Positions 7,304-14,677 of a stretch of DNA of 36,858 nt are shown piece after piece; the first letter of the stretch is position 1; each line of letters opens with the position of its first letter. Both the position numbers and the translations under genes were made by a program. The notes below the pieces were generated by a model. The model worked only from the letters and a program-made list of their open reading frames with translations. It ran no database searches and was not told the DNA's origin. This DNA comes from Clostridiales bacterium (lineage in GTDB: Bacteria > Bacillota > Clostridia > Lachnospirales > Lachnospiraceae). Location of the stretch: NCBI GenBank assembly GCA_019423795.1, contig JAHZAT010000045.1:1-36858 (forward strand). Reading direction: 5' to 3'.

Positions 7304-8459
7304 AAAATTTCGTAGCCTCCTTTTTGCTAGAATATATTTTAGGACTTTTATAATCTTCAGGGTTTTCAATGATTCCTGTATTTATAAAAGTATCTTCATG
7401 TTTGACATATAAATCATAGCCCTTTCCATCTTTTCGCTTTATATAAAAAGAATTACTGCTGTCAGGTTTATCAAAAATAACAGTGCCATCATTGTCATAG
7501 TTTGGAGCTGGCGAACTTGGCTGAAAGATAAAGCACAGCGAAAGGGTGAACAATAAAGAAATAGATCCAATATGTATAAATTGTGAAAATAAATTTCTGC
7601 GAATCTTTGGACTATCACTGATAAGATCGCATCTTTTCTCAATGTTTAAAATCGTACCTTCCTGAAAATGCAGTGTTGGAAGGGTGTGGAACGTATGAGT
7701 CTGTTTGGAAGTATTGAGAAGACTTAACATATAATTTGTTCTTGTAAGTTCATCTCTGTCTTTGGTAAGTCGGATATCATTTGCATATTCCGCAGTATCT
7801 TTGATCAGACGGCGAATCATATAAGAAAGAGGATTCCACCAGTAGATACATACAACGAGTTCCCAGAAAAAAATCTTCCATAAGTCATGGTGTAGATAAT
7901 GATTGAGTTCATGCATAAAAATAAAACGCAGATCCTGATCACTGTATTCTCTGTCAGGAAGAAGGATCACTGGATGGATCAGACCAGAAATTGCAGGACT
8001 AGAAAGGCCAGGCACCTGATAGATTAAAATCTGCTTCGTACAATGATATTCTTCCAAAATATCAGAAAAGATTCTTAATATTCTTATGTCATCGAGAGGG
8101 TCTAACTGATGAAGTAAATGACGATAGCGAACAAGTTTATAGAAATATAAAGCAAGTCTTAAACAACTTCCAAAGCAAAAAATGATCACAAGGATTGTCA
8201 GAAATTCCACAGATAAAATCTTCACCCTTAAAAGATCAAAAAGAAAAGGAAGAATTTTATGGGATTCAACATTTGCTGCAAAATGAAAATTCCAAGGCAA
8301 AAGCATACGGATCGTGACAACTCCGACAGCAAAATAAATCACAAAGGTTCCGTTTCTTAAGATAAATCGTTTGCTTCTGCAAAATACATAAAGATAAAGC
8401 ATCATCAGACTGCCAAAAAGACAGCAACTAAATACGGAACCATAATTCGCAGGTGTCAT
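7287..8459 (-). CDS. BlaR1/MecR1-like M56 membrane metallopeptidase
   Basis: A 390-residue polytopic membrane protein. Helices lie at about 10-28, 38-56, 84-105 and 195-212, with a last one near 300-318. The zinc protease motif HELNH (183-187) and the preceding LSSPAISGLIHPVILLP stretch identify peptidase family M56. BlaR1 and MecR1 (about 585-600 residues) carry an extracellular penicillin-binding domain; here only about 70 residues follow the last helix, without SxxK or KTG motifs, so it should not sense beta-lactams by acylation. In the family, activation leads to loss of the partner BlaI repressor, whose gene ends 1 bp upstream. The ATG uses a GGAAG site inside the blaI end. Confidence 0.9.
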   Translation of the reverse strand: MTPANYGSVFSCCLFGSLMMLYLYVFCRSKRFILRNGTFVIYFAVGVVTIRMLLPWNFHFAANVESHKILPFLFDLLRVKILSVEFLTILVIIFCFGSCLRLALYFYKLVRYRHLLHQLDPLDDIRILRIFSDILEEYHCTKQILIYQVPGLSSPAISGLIHPVILLPDREYSDQDLRFIFMHELNHYLHHDLWKIFFWELVVCIYWWNPLSYMIRRLIKDTAEYANDIRLTKDRDELTRTNYMLSLLNTSKQTHTFHTLPTLHFQEGTILNIEKRCDLISDSPKIRRNLFSQFIHIGSISLLFTLSLCFIFQPSSPAPNYDNDGTVIFDKPDSSNSFYIKRKDGKGYDLYVKHEDTFINTGIIENPEDYKSPKIYSSKKEATKFYENIK

Positions 8460-8460
8460 A

Positions 8461-8847
8461 TCAAGACTTCCTTTCTAGAATTTTCTTACGTTCCTCTAAT
8501 TTCTCCTGTAAACGTTCGATCACTTTAATATCATTTTCAGACTCCACATATTGAAGAAGTATATTAGAAGATAAAAGATCTTCCAGCACTCCGTTGATAT
8601 TCTCAGAAGCATAATCTTCAGAGGAAACAACAGGAATATAACGTCTGGTTAAAACCTTACCACTATATACAATGTCGGAAACTTCAATATAGTTTTTCTT
8701 AAGTAGAGAACGCAATGCAGATTGAACGGAATTCAGATTCAGTGAAGGATCAAGCTGAACAAAATCAGAAGCGATCATAGGCTCTTTTTTGTCCCATAAT
8801 GTTTTCATGATATTTAATTGTGATGGTGTTAGTTTTTTGTATTTCAT
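8461..8847 (-). CDS. BlaI/MecI-family repressor
   Basis: A 128-residue protein with the N-terminal winged helix of the penicillinase repressor family: LTPSQLNIMKTLWDKKEPM, then LNSVQSALRSLLKKNYIEV and the wing VYSGKVLTRRYIPVVS. The C-terminal half (about 80-128) is helical and charged, fitting dimerisation. BlaI-type repressors are inactivated downstream of the membrane protease encoded next to them. AAGGAG lies about 12 bases before the ATG. A 17-bp perfect inverted repeat (8892-8908 and 8936-8952) overlaps its -35 region and is the likely operator. Confidence 0.9.
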   Translation of the reverse strand: MKYKKLTPSQLNIMKTLWDKKEPMIASDFVQLDPSLNLNSVQSALRSLLKKNYIEVSDIVYSGKVLTRRYIPVVSSEDYASENINGVLEDLLSSNILLQYVESENDIKVIERLQEKLEERKKILERKS

Positions 8848-8869
8848 AAATTATCAACTCCTTGAGTTT

Positions 8870-8898
8870 ATTTTATATGAATATATTTATATTTTCAA
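8870..8898 (-). promoter_or_regulatory. Promoter of the blaI-mecR1-like operon
   Basis: On the minus strand there is TTGAAA (8893-8898), a 17-bp spacer and TAAAAT (8870-8875). The -35 lies inside the left arm of the 17-bp inverted repeat, so a repressor bound there would block the polymerase. Confidence 0.6.
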
Positions 8899-8952
8899 CA
8901 ACTATTTTGAATTAAAAAAATAAATGTTTTAAATTAAAATAGTTGTTGAAAA
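8892..8952. promoter_or_regulatory. Inverted-repeat operator between divergent promoters
   Basis: Perfect 17-bp inverted arms (8892-8908 and 8936-8952, containing CAACAACTATTTT and its complement) flank 27 A+T-rich bases. Each arm includes the -35 box of a promoter pointing outwards. This mirrored design suits BlaI, which binds as a dimer to each dyad; the arms do not contain the TACA/TGTA words of staphylococcal bla operators. Confidence 0.6.
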
Positions 8953-8974
8953 AAGAATCATAATATAGTAGAAT
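8946..8974 (+). promoter_or_regulatory. Rightward divergent promoter
   Basis: TTGAAA (8946-8951), a 17-bp spacer and TAGAAT (8969-8974), the mirror image of the leftward blaI promoter. The transcript would start near 8981 and meet a strong terminator after about 60-70 nt. Confidence 0.55.
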
Positions 8975-8980
8975 AAAAAA

Positions 8981-9052
8981 CGAAGATAATAAATATTGAT
9001 ACATGGTAGGTGGGGTATTATTAAATTTGTAATAATACCCCTAAATTTTTTG
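8981..9052 (+). ncRNA. Putative short RNA or attenuated leader
   Basis: Bounded by the promoter at 8946-8974 and the terminator at 9012-9052. It contains a 9-codon frame (ATG 9003 to TAA 9030-9032, MVGGVLLNL) that runs into the terminator stem, but no convincing ribosome site. It could be a small RNA co-regulated with blaI or a leader whose read-through feeds the amidase gene at 9173. The remaining gap bases 9053-9172 show no clear promoter. Confidence 0.4.
9012..9052 (+). terminator. Strong rho-independent terminator
   Basis: A perfect 12-bp stem (GGGGTATTATTA 9012-9023 with 9030-9041), six-base loop and tail TAAATTTTTT. It stands between the divergent promoter and the amidase gene. Confidence 0.85.
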
Positions 9053-9172
9053 TCAAGTAATAGGTCATATTTTCAATAAAACTCTTTATCATCAGGTTAT
9101 CTACTACCAATATAACACAAAACATGGAGAAATGAATAGTCTGATAGAAGAAAGAAATACAGGGAAAATAAT

Positions 9173-9934
9173 ATGGCAGGAGTAATTTTAGATGCTGGGC
9201 ACGGCGGTTATGATAATGGAGCCCAGTATGATGGAAGAAAGGAAAAAGACGACAATCTAAGACTGACACTCGCAGTCGGTCAGATTTTAGAGCAAAATGG
9301 CGTTCCAGTATCCTACACAAGACAAAGTGATATCTACCAGTCACCATCTGAAAAAGCAAGGCTTGGAAATGAAAGTGGAGCTGATTATTTTATCTCATTT
9401 CATAGAAATGCAAGTCCAAATGCGAATGAATATCAAGGCGTTGAAACACTGGTATTTGATGATCAGGGGATCAAAGCAGAGATGGCAAGAAATGTAAATG
9501 CGAACTTAGAACAAGTAGGATTTCGTAATATTGGAGTTAAAGAGCGCCCGAATCTTACTGTATTAAGAAGAACAAAGATTCCTGCGATCTTGATCGAGGC
9601 AGGTTTTTTAAATTCAGATCAGGACAACGAAAGATTTGATGAGAAATTTCAAGAGATCGCACAAGCGATCGCAGATGGAATTATGGAAACGATCGGAGAT
9701 GAAAATGAAGCTCTGAAGGGAATCTATCGTGTCCAGATTGGTTTATACCGTAATTTTTCTAATGCACAGTATGTTCTGAATCGTGCGGTTGCAGATGGAT
9801 ACGAGGGGAATATCGTTTATAAGGATCCTTATTATGCAGTTCAGATTGGGGAATATAATACGCTTGATGAAGCAGTAAGATTGGAAAATGAATTGAAGAA
9901 AAAAGGCTATGATACACTTGTTATCAAGGAATGA
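9173..9934 (+). CDS. N-acetylmuramoyl-L-alanine amidase with SPOR domain (CwlC-like)
   Basis: A 253-residue peptidoglycan amidase of the Amidase_3 family. The zinc ligands are visible: His10 in DAGHGG, Glu24, His77 in SFHRNAS, and the catalytic Glu142 in LIEAGFLN. Residues about 187-253 form a SPOR-type domain (YRVQIGLYRNFSNAQ... and YYAVQIGEYNTLDEA...), which binds denuded glycan. There is no signal peptide: the catalytic domain begins at residue 3. This matches Bacillus CwlC/CwlM, made in the mother cell and acting at its lysis, so a sporulation role is likely. The ATG has a weak GGGA ribosome site. It stands alone after the terminator at 9012-9052. Confidence 0.92.
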   Translation: MAGVILDAGHGGYDNGAQYDGRKEKDDNLRLTLAVGQILEQNGVPVSYTRQSDIYQSPSEKARLGNESGADYFISFHRNASPNANEYQGVETLVFDDQGIKAEMARNVNANLEQVGFRNIGVKERPNLTVLRRTKIPAILIEAGFLNSDQDNERFDEKFQEIAQAIADGIMETIGDENEALKGIYRVQIGLYRNFSNAQYVLNRAVADGYEGNIVYKDPYYAVQIGEYNTLDEAVRLENELKKKGYDTLVIKE

Positions 9935-9959
9935 TCTTAATTTAAGAAAAACACACATA

Positions 9960-10010
9960 CTGCAAGGTGCGCAGCCAATAGAGATTGTAAAAGATGGCAC
10001 GCACCGGCAG
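9960..10010. other. Imperfect hairpin downstream of the amidase
   Basis: CTGC-GGTGCG-GCC on the left pairs with GGC-CGCACC-GCAG on the right with small internal loops. The following bases are A-rich rather than T-rich on the plus strand, so it is not a typical terminator for the amidase. It may be a weak terminator or a small repeat. Confidence 0.35.
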
Positions 10011-10068
10011 TAAAAAAGTATCACAATATCTATTGTAAAAAATATAAAAAGAAAAAGCTAAAAAAGGC

Positions 10069-10097
10069 TTGACTTTTGTATAAAATGCTGATAAGAT
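10069..10097 (+). promoter_or_regulatory. Promoter of the licT-PTS operon
   Basis: TTGACT (10069-10074), a 17-bp spacer and TAAGAT (10092-10097). The start near 10104 gives a leader of about 195 nt that contains the RAT site and terminator. Confidence 0.65.
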
Positions 10098-10144
10098 AAA
10101 AGCAACTTAAGAAAATAAAGTGACTTAAATGATATGAATATTGA

Positions 10145-10173
10145 GGATTGTCACTGGTAATGCAGGCAAAACC
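10145..10173 (+). promoter_or_regulatory. RAT antiterminator site for a BglG/LicT-type regulator
   Basis: The 29 bases from GGATTGTCACTGG to GCAGGCAAAACC match the ribonucleic antiterminator consensus of the BglG/LicT/SacT family almost base for base. The 3' end overlaps the left arm of the terminator at 10168-10236, so RAT folding and termination exclude each other. The regulator encoded just downstream should bind it. Confidence 0.9.
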
Positions 10174-10236
10174 GGATTTTATAAGTGTGAAAGTGTTGAC
10201 TTTCATATTTATAAAATGTGGTTTTCTTTTTATTTC
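10168..10236 (+). terminator. Conditional terminator overlapping the RAT
   Basis: Left arm 10168-10184 pairs with 10209-10225 (AAAACC...TTTTATAA against TTATAAAA...GGTTTT), with inner TGAAAGT/ACTTTCA pairing and a T-rich tail. It lies in the leader of the licT-type gene and is released when the RAT forms. Confidence 0.88.
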
Positions 10237-10298
10237 AAGATAGAACATATAATATATATACTAGAAGAAAAGCTTCCAATGATCATGGAGAGAAGATT

Positions 10299-11156
10299 AT
10301 GAAAATAGATAAGGTAATGAACAACAACGTAGTAAGCAGCATCGATGAAGATGGACAGGAAATCATTGTTGTTGGAACAGGAATTGGATTTCAGGGGAAG
10401 GAAGGGAAAGTAGTTGATGAGAAGAAGATTCAGAAGATTTTTCGATTAGAAGATCCGAAGATGATCCGGAAATTAAAAGAAATCTTACAAGATCTTCCGA
10501 TGGAACAATTTGAGATTTCAACAGCGATCATAGAACATGCAAAGCAAAGTTTAGGAACAGAATTAAACGAGAATATTTATGTGACATTAACAGATCATAT
10601 TCATTTTGCGATTCAGCGATATGAAGATCATATGAATTTTCCAAACCCGATGCTTCGGGAAGTAAGATTATTTTATGAGAAAGAATTTGCACTTGGAGAA
10701 TACGCGTTAGGAATGATCAAACAGCGATTGAATATATCACTCCCATTAGATGATGCGGCATCCATTGCTTTACACATCGTGAGTGCAGAATTTGATACAA
10801 GAGTCAAAGATACTTTAAAGATCACTGAATTTTTAGAAGATGTTATGGAACAGATAAAGAACTACTTCCATTTGGAGATCGATACCCAGTCATTGAGTTA
10901 TGAACGGTTTATCACACATTTGAAGTTTTTATCCAGAAAGTTATTTGCGTCAGAACGAATGGATGATATGAACAATGATGTACAGGAGATGATCCAGAAG
11001 ATCTGTCCGGAAGAATATCAGTGTGCAGGATATATTAAGACTTTTATTAAAGAAAGATACAAAAAAGATATGACATCAGCAGAAGTTGCATATTTAACGA
11101 TGCATATCGAGAGGATCAGAAAAAGCAGTATAGAAAAAGGAGAAGAAGATGTTTGA
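10299..11156 (+). CDS. BglG/LicT-family transcriptional antiterminator
   Basis: A 285-residue regulator. Residues 1-58 are the RNA-binding CAT domain (MKIDKVMNNNVVSSIDEDGQ and an IVVGTGIGFQ loop). They are followed by two PTS regulation domains, about 65-170 and 175-280, with the expected histidines (EHAKQ, TDHIHF, IALHIVS, ITHLKF, YLTMHIERI). In this family a sugar-specific EII and HPr phosphorylate the PRDs, setting dimerisation and RAT binding. ATG 10299 has GGAGAG upstream; a longer frame to 10218 runs through the terminator and is not used. It overlaps the EIIA gene by 8 bp, and the operon content points to GlcNAc or glucose as inducer. Confidence 0.94.
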   Translation: MKIDKVMNNNVVSSIDEDGQEIIVVGTGIGFQGKEGKVVDEKKIQKIFRLEDPKMIRKLKEILQDLPMEQFEISTAIIEHAKQSLGTELNENIYVTLTDHIHFAIQRYEDHMNFPNPMLREVRLFYEKEFALGEYALGMIKQRLNISLPLDDAASIALHIVSAEFDTRVKDTLKITEFLEDVMEQIKNYFHLEIDTQSLSYERFITHLKFLSRKLFASERMDDMNNDVQEMIQKICPEEYQCAGYIKTFIKERYKKDMTSAEVAYLTMHIERIRKSSIEKGEEDV

Positions 11157-11646
11157 TTCATTAAAGAAGATGTTTGAGAAGAACGCAAAGACAATTTCAT
11201 TAAAAGCAGTAGAAGATGGGAGAACAATCCCAATGGACGAAGTCAATGATCAGACATTCGCTCAGGAATTATTAGGACCAGGAATCGCAATTGTTCCATC
11301 CAATGGAACAGTCGTTTCTCCGATCAATGGAACGATCGCCACGGTAATGGATACAAAACATGCAGTCTGTATTCAGGGAGAAGACGGATTAGAGCTGATC
11401 GTTCATGCAGGACTTGATACCGTGGAATTAAATGGAAAGTACTATCAGACATATAAAGAAATTGGAGATCAGGTAAAGGCAGGAGACGTTTTGTTGGAAT
11501 TTGATCTTGAAGAGATTACAAAGGCGGGGTATGACGTCACAACGCCGATCGTAATAACGAACTTAGGTGATTATAAGATCACGAAGTGTTTGACAGGACA
11601 ACAAGTAAAAGCAGGGGAAGAGGTGATACAATTAACAAAACAATAA
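11149..11646 (+). CDS. PTS system EIIA component, glucose type
   Basis: A 165-residue Crr-like protein. The phosphorylated histidine is in IVHAGLDTV (His86), with its partner in DTKHAVCI (His71); the family opening PSNGTVVSPINGTI is also present. EIIA passes phosphate from HPr to EIIB. It is a separate protein here, where many Firmicutes fuse it to EIICB. It follows the antiterminator with 8 bp overlap and precedes EIICB by 73 bp, a stretch that contains a five-codon frame (11681-11698) of doubtful meaning. Confidence 0.93.
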   Translation: MFDSLKKMFEKNAKTISLKAVEDGRTIPMDEVNDQTFAQELLGPGIAIVPSNGTVVSPINGTIATVMDTKHAVCIQGEDGLELIVHAGLDTVELNGKYYQTYKEIGDQVKAGDVLLEFDLEEITKAGYDVTTPIVITNLGDYKITKCLTGQQVKAGEEVIQLTKQ

Positions 11647-11719
11647 CAAAGATGAGTAACTAAAAGAGAAGGAAAAGAACATGAAAAACTTAAAGTAAAA
11701 ATGAAAGGGGACAATCTAT

Positions 11720-13186
11720 ATGAAATTTTTACAAAAATTAGGAAAAGCGTTAATGCTTCCAGTAGCATGCTTGCCAATCTGTGGTATTTTAATGGGAATC
11801 GGATATGCACTGTGTCCTGCAACCATGCAGGGTGGTGATATCACAGGTATTGGAAACCAGATCGGATTCTTCCTTGTAAAGGCAGGGGGAGCATTGATCG
11901 ACAACATGGCATTACTGTTTGTTATCGGTGTCGGTGTTGGTATGGCAGAAAAACATGATGGAACGGGTGGCCTGGCAGCTTTAGCATCATGGCTGATGAT
12001 CACAAATCTGTTATCTACAGCAGTAGTAACAACAATCATGCCATCTATTGCAAAGAATGCAGATGCAACACTTGCATTTGATAAGATTTCCAATCCATTT
12101 ATTGGTATCTTAGCCGGTGTGATCGGATCTATGTGTTATAACAAATTCAAAGATACTAAATTACCAGATTGGTTATCATTCTTTAGTGGTAAACGTTGCG
12201 TAGCAATTATCGCTGGTGTTGTATCTATCATTGTATCAGTTGTATTACTGTTTGTATGGCCAGTTGTATTTACAGCATTGATCACAGTTGGTCAGTCTAT
12301 TGCCAAGATGGGAGCTGTTGGAGCTGGTATTTATGCATTCTTAAACCGTCTGTTGATTCCAACAGGATTACATCATGCATTGAACAATGTATTCTGGTTT
12401 GACACGATTGGACTCGGAGATTTAACTCATTTCTGGGCAGGAGAAACATCTAAGAATGTATCATGGAGCCTTGGAATGTACATGTCAGGATTCTTCCCAT
12501 GTATGATGTTCGGTATTCCAGGAGCAGCATTAGCAATGATCCAGACAGCAAAGAGTAACAAGAAAAAGATTGCCATCGGTTTAGTAGGATCCGCAGCTCT
12601 TTGTGCATTTGTCTGTGGTGTAACAGAACCATTTGAATTCGGATTTATGTTCTTAGCACCAGGTTTATATGTTATCTACGCAATCCTTTACGGAATCTTT
12701 ACAACGATCACAACACTGGTAGGATTCAGAGCAGGATTTAGTTTCTCAGCAGGAGCAACTGACCTTGTATTCTCATCTTCCTTACCAGCAGCACAGAAGA
12801 CATGGATGATCATTCCTTTAGGAATCGCAGCATTTATCGTATTCTATGTAGTATTCCGTATTGCGATCACCAAATTCGATCTGAAAACACCAGGTCGTGA
12901 AGATGATGATATTGATGAAGAAAACATCGCATTAGCAAATGACGATTATACAGCAATGGCATCTGTGATCCTGGAAGGATTGGGTGGAAGTGCCAATGTT
13001 AAGAGTGTTGATAACTGCATTACAAGACTTCGTTTAGAAATCAACGATGATGATAAAGTAAATGAAGCAAAGATCAAATCCTCAGGAGCAGCAGGAATCA
13101 TTCGTCCAGGAAAAGGTAACATTCAGGTTATCATTGGACCAAAAGTTCAGTTTGTTGCAGATGAGATGGAAAAATTATGTAAATAA
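11720..13186 (+). CDS. PTS transporter EIICB, glucose/N-acetylglucosamine type
   Basis: A 488-residue membrane permease. Residues 1-380 are the EIIC domain with about ten hydrophobic stretches and the GLHHALNNVFWF motif of the glucose/GlcNAc family, whose His-rich loop contacts sugar. After an acidic linker (GREDDDIDEEN) the EIIB domain spans about 410-488, with the phosphocysteine in NCITRLRLE (Cys433). Sequence alone does not separate glucose from GlcNAc, but nagA lies downstream, so GlcNAc is favoured. GGGG lies about eight bases before the ATG. Confidence 0.92.
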   Translation: MKFLQKLGKALMLPVACLPICGILMGIGYALCPATMQGGDITGIGNQIGFFLVKAGGALIDNMALLFVIGVGVGMAEKHDGTGGLAALASWLMITNLLSTAVVTTIMPSIAKNADATLAFDKISNPFIGILAGVIGSMCYNKFKDTKLPDWLSFFSGKRCVAIIAGVVSIIVSVVLLFVWPVVFTALITVGQSIAKMGAVGAGIYAFLNRLLIPTGLHHALNNVFWFDTIGLGDLTHFWAGETSKNVSWSLGMYMSGFFPCMMFGIPGAALAMIQTAKSNKKKIAIGLVGSAALCAFVCGVTEPFEFGFMFLAPGLYVIYAILYGIFTTITTLVGFRAGFSFSAGATDLVFSSSLPAAQKTWMIIPLGIAAFIVFYVVFRIAITKFDLKTPGREDDDIDEENIALANDDYTAMASVILEGLGGSANVKSVDNCITRLRLEINDDDKVNEAKIKSSGAAGIIRPGKGNIQVIIGPKVQFVADEMEKLCK

Positions 13187-13214
13187 GCCTTTATTGTTAT
13201 TCATAGTTTTCTCC

Positions 13215-13248
13215 GAAAACGGGCCGGCGATATGCCGGCTCGTTTTTC
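13215..13248 (+). terminator. Terminator after the PTS genes
   Basis: A GC-rich 14-bp stem (GAAAACGGGCCGGC with GCCGGCTCGTTTTC, one G-T pair) with a run of five T. It separates EICB expression from nagA. Confidence 0.85.
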
Positions 13249-13360
13249 GTTAATAATTGACAGTAACAGAATGGTCTTGCAGGAGATGACTATTAACTTG
13301 AAAGTACATTCAAAAATATGATCAAACAAAAATGCACCGTGAAGGAAGAATCAGTTTCAG

Positions 13361-13391
13361 TAAAACAGGGCAAAAAAGCCCTGTTTTATTT
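13361..13391. terminator. Second hairpin terminator before nagA
   Basis: AAAACAGGGC (13362-13371), loop of six A, then GCCCTGTTTT (13378-13387) and ATTT. The A-rich and T-rich flanks let it work in both directions. It lies directly before the nagA promoter. I see no gene in the 110 bases between the two terminators. Confidence 0.7.
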
Positions 13392-13418
13392 GATTGTATA
13401 GTATCAGACTGCTAAAAT
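13390..13418 (+). promoter_or_regulatory. Promoter of nagA
   Basis: TTGATT (13390-13395), a 17-bp spacer and TAAAAT (13413-13418). A start near 13425 leaves too little room for a ribosome site before the ATG at 13441, supporting ATG 13468. Confidence 0.55.
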
Positions 13419-13467
13419 AGAATCAGAAAGAACAATACAAATGGGTAACGGAAATCGAGGTAATATT

Positions 13468-14580
13468 ATGATCATAAAAAATGGACTGGTATTCACACCA
13501 GAAGGAAAATTTGAGAAAAAAGATCTCTATGTAGAAGGAGAATACGTAGCGAAAGAAACAACGGACAACAAAGAAGTAGAAGCTGAAGGATGTTATGTGA
13601 TACCGGGACTTGTCGATATTCATTTTCATGGATGTGTCAGACATGATATGTGCGATGGAACCGAAGAATCCATTCAGGCACTGGCTGATTATGAAGCAGC
13701 CAATGGAGTATTGGCAATCTGTCCTGCGACAATGACGATTCCAGAAGAAGAACTATTTCAGGCAATGAAGGCAGCAAAAGGACATAAGAATGGAAAAGGT
13801 GCAGATCTTGTCGGGATCAATATGGAAGGGCCTTTTATAAACAAAGAGAAAAAAGGTGCACAGAAAGAAGAGGACATCAAGCTGGCAGATGTTGAATTAT
13901 TCCATAAACTGCAGGAAGCAGCCGGTGGATTGATCAAATTAGTGGATCTTGCGCCAGAGACTGAAGGAGCTATGGATTTTATCAATCAAGTGAAAGATGA
14001 AGTACATGTATCAATTGCACATACGATGGCTGATTATGATACAGCAAGTGAAGCAATCAGAAGAGGTGCCGATCATATCACACATTTGTATAATGCTATG
14101 CCGCCGTTAAATCATAGAGAACCGGGGGTTATTGGAGCAGCAAGAGACAGTGATTGTTATGTAGAACTGATCTGCGATGGAGTTCATATTCACCCATCTT
14201 GTGTCAGAGCAACCTTTGAAATGTTTACAGACAAGAGGATCGTACTGATCAGTGACAGTATGATGGCAACGGGAATGGAAGATGGACAGTATGAATTAGG
14301 CGGACAGCCAGTGACTGTAGTAGGAAACGTTGCAACACTGACCGAAGGAGGAGCCATCGCAGGTTCTGCAACAAACCTAATGGATTGTATGAGAACGGTA
14401 GTCAAAGAAATGCATATTCCATTCGAAAGTGCAGTCCGATGTGCAACTCTGAATCCAGCAAAATCCATTGGAATTGATGATAAATATGGAAGTCTTGAAG
14501 AAGGAAAATATGCGAATGCAGTAGTTTTAGATAAAGATTTAAATATTGTATCCATCATTCAGAAGGGGCAGGTAAAATAA
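13468..14580 (+). CDS. nagA: N-acetylglucosamine-6-phosphate deacetylase
   Basis: A 370-residue amidohydrolase that removes acetate from GlcNAc-6-phosphate, the product of the PTS import. The metal motif is HFH (residues 52-54) after GLVDI; the metal-ligand Glu120 is in NMEGPFI, histidines lie in SIAHTMADYD and DHITHLYNAM, and the catalytic Asp263 in ISDSMMATG. ATG 13468 has GAGG eight bases upstream; the alternative ATG at 13441 lacks a ribosome site. The next enzyme, glucosamine-6-phosphate deaminase (nagB), is not in this window. Confidence 0.95.
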   Translation: MIIKNGLVFTPEGKFEKKDLYVEGEYVAKETTDNKEVEAEGCYVIPGLVDIHFHGCVRHDMCDGTEESIQALADYEAANGVLAICPATMTIPEEELFQAMKAAKGHKNGKGADLVGINMEGPFINKEKKGAQKEEDIKLADVELFHKLQEAAGGLIKLVDLAPETEGAMDFINQVKDEVHVSIAHTMADYDTASEAIRRGADHITHLYNAMPPLNHREPGVIGAARDSDCYVELICDGVHIHPSCVRATFEMFTDKRIVLISDSMMATGMEDGQYELGGQPVTVVGNVATLTEGGAIAGSATNLMDCMRTVVKEMHIPFESAVRCATLNPAKSIGIDDKYGSLEEGKYANAVVLDKDLNIVSIIQKGQVK

Positions 14581-14600
14581 AGAATATCAATTGAGATAAG

Positions 14601-14634
14601 AAAAAGAATTCTGTGTAGGCAGGATTCTTTTTTT
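14601..14634 (+). terminator. Terminator of nagA
   Basis: AAAAAGAATTCTG pairs with CAGGATTCTTTTT with one bulge on each side, followed by a T-run. It is 20 bases after the nagA stop. Confidence 0.8.
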
Positions 14635-14677
14635 ATACAGGAATTCATAAAATGATAAAAACAAAGGGAGCAGAAAA

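Noticed and set aside
7095..7412. 105-codon plus-strand frame opposite the secreted-peptide and protease genes
   Set aside because: No ribosome site or recognisable product, and it opposes two supported genes.
10030..10248. 72-codon minus-strand frame over the licT leader
   Set aside because: It overlaps the promoter, RAT and terminator of the licT-type operon and has no support of its own.
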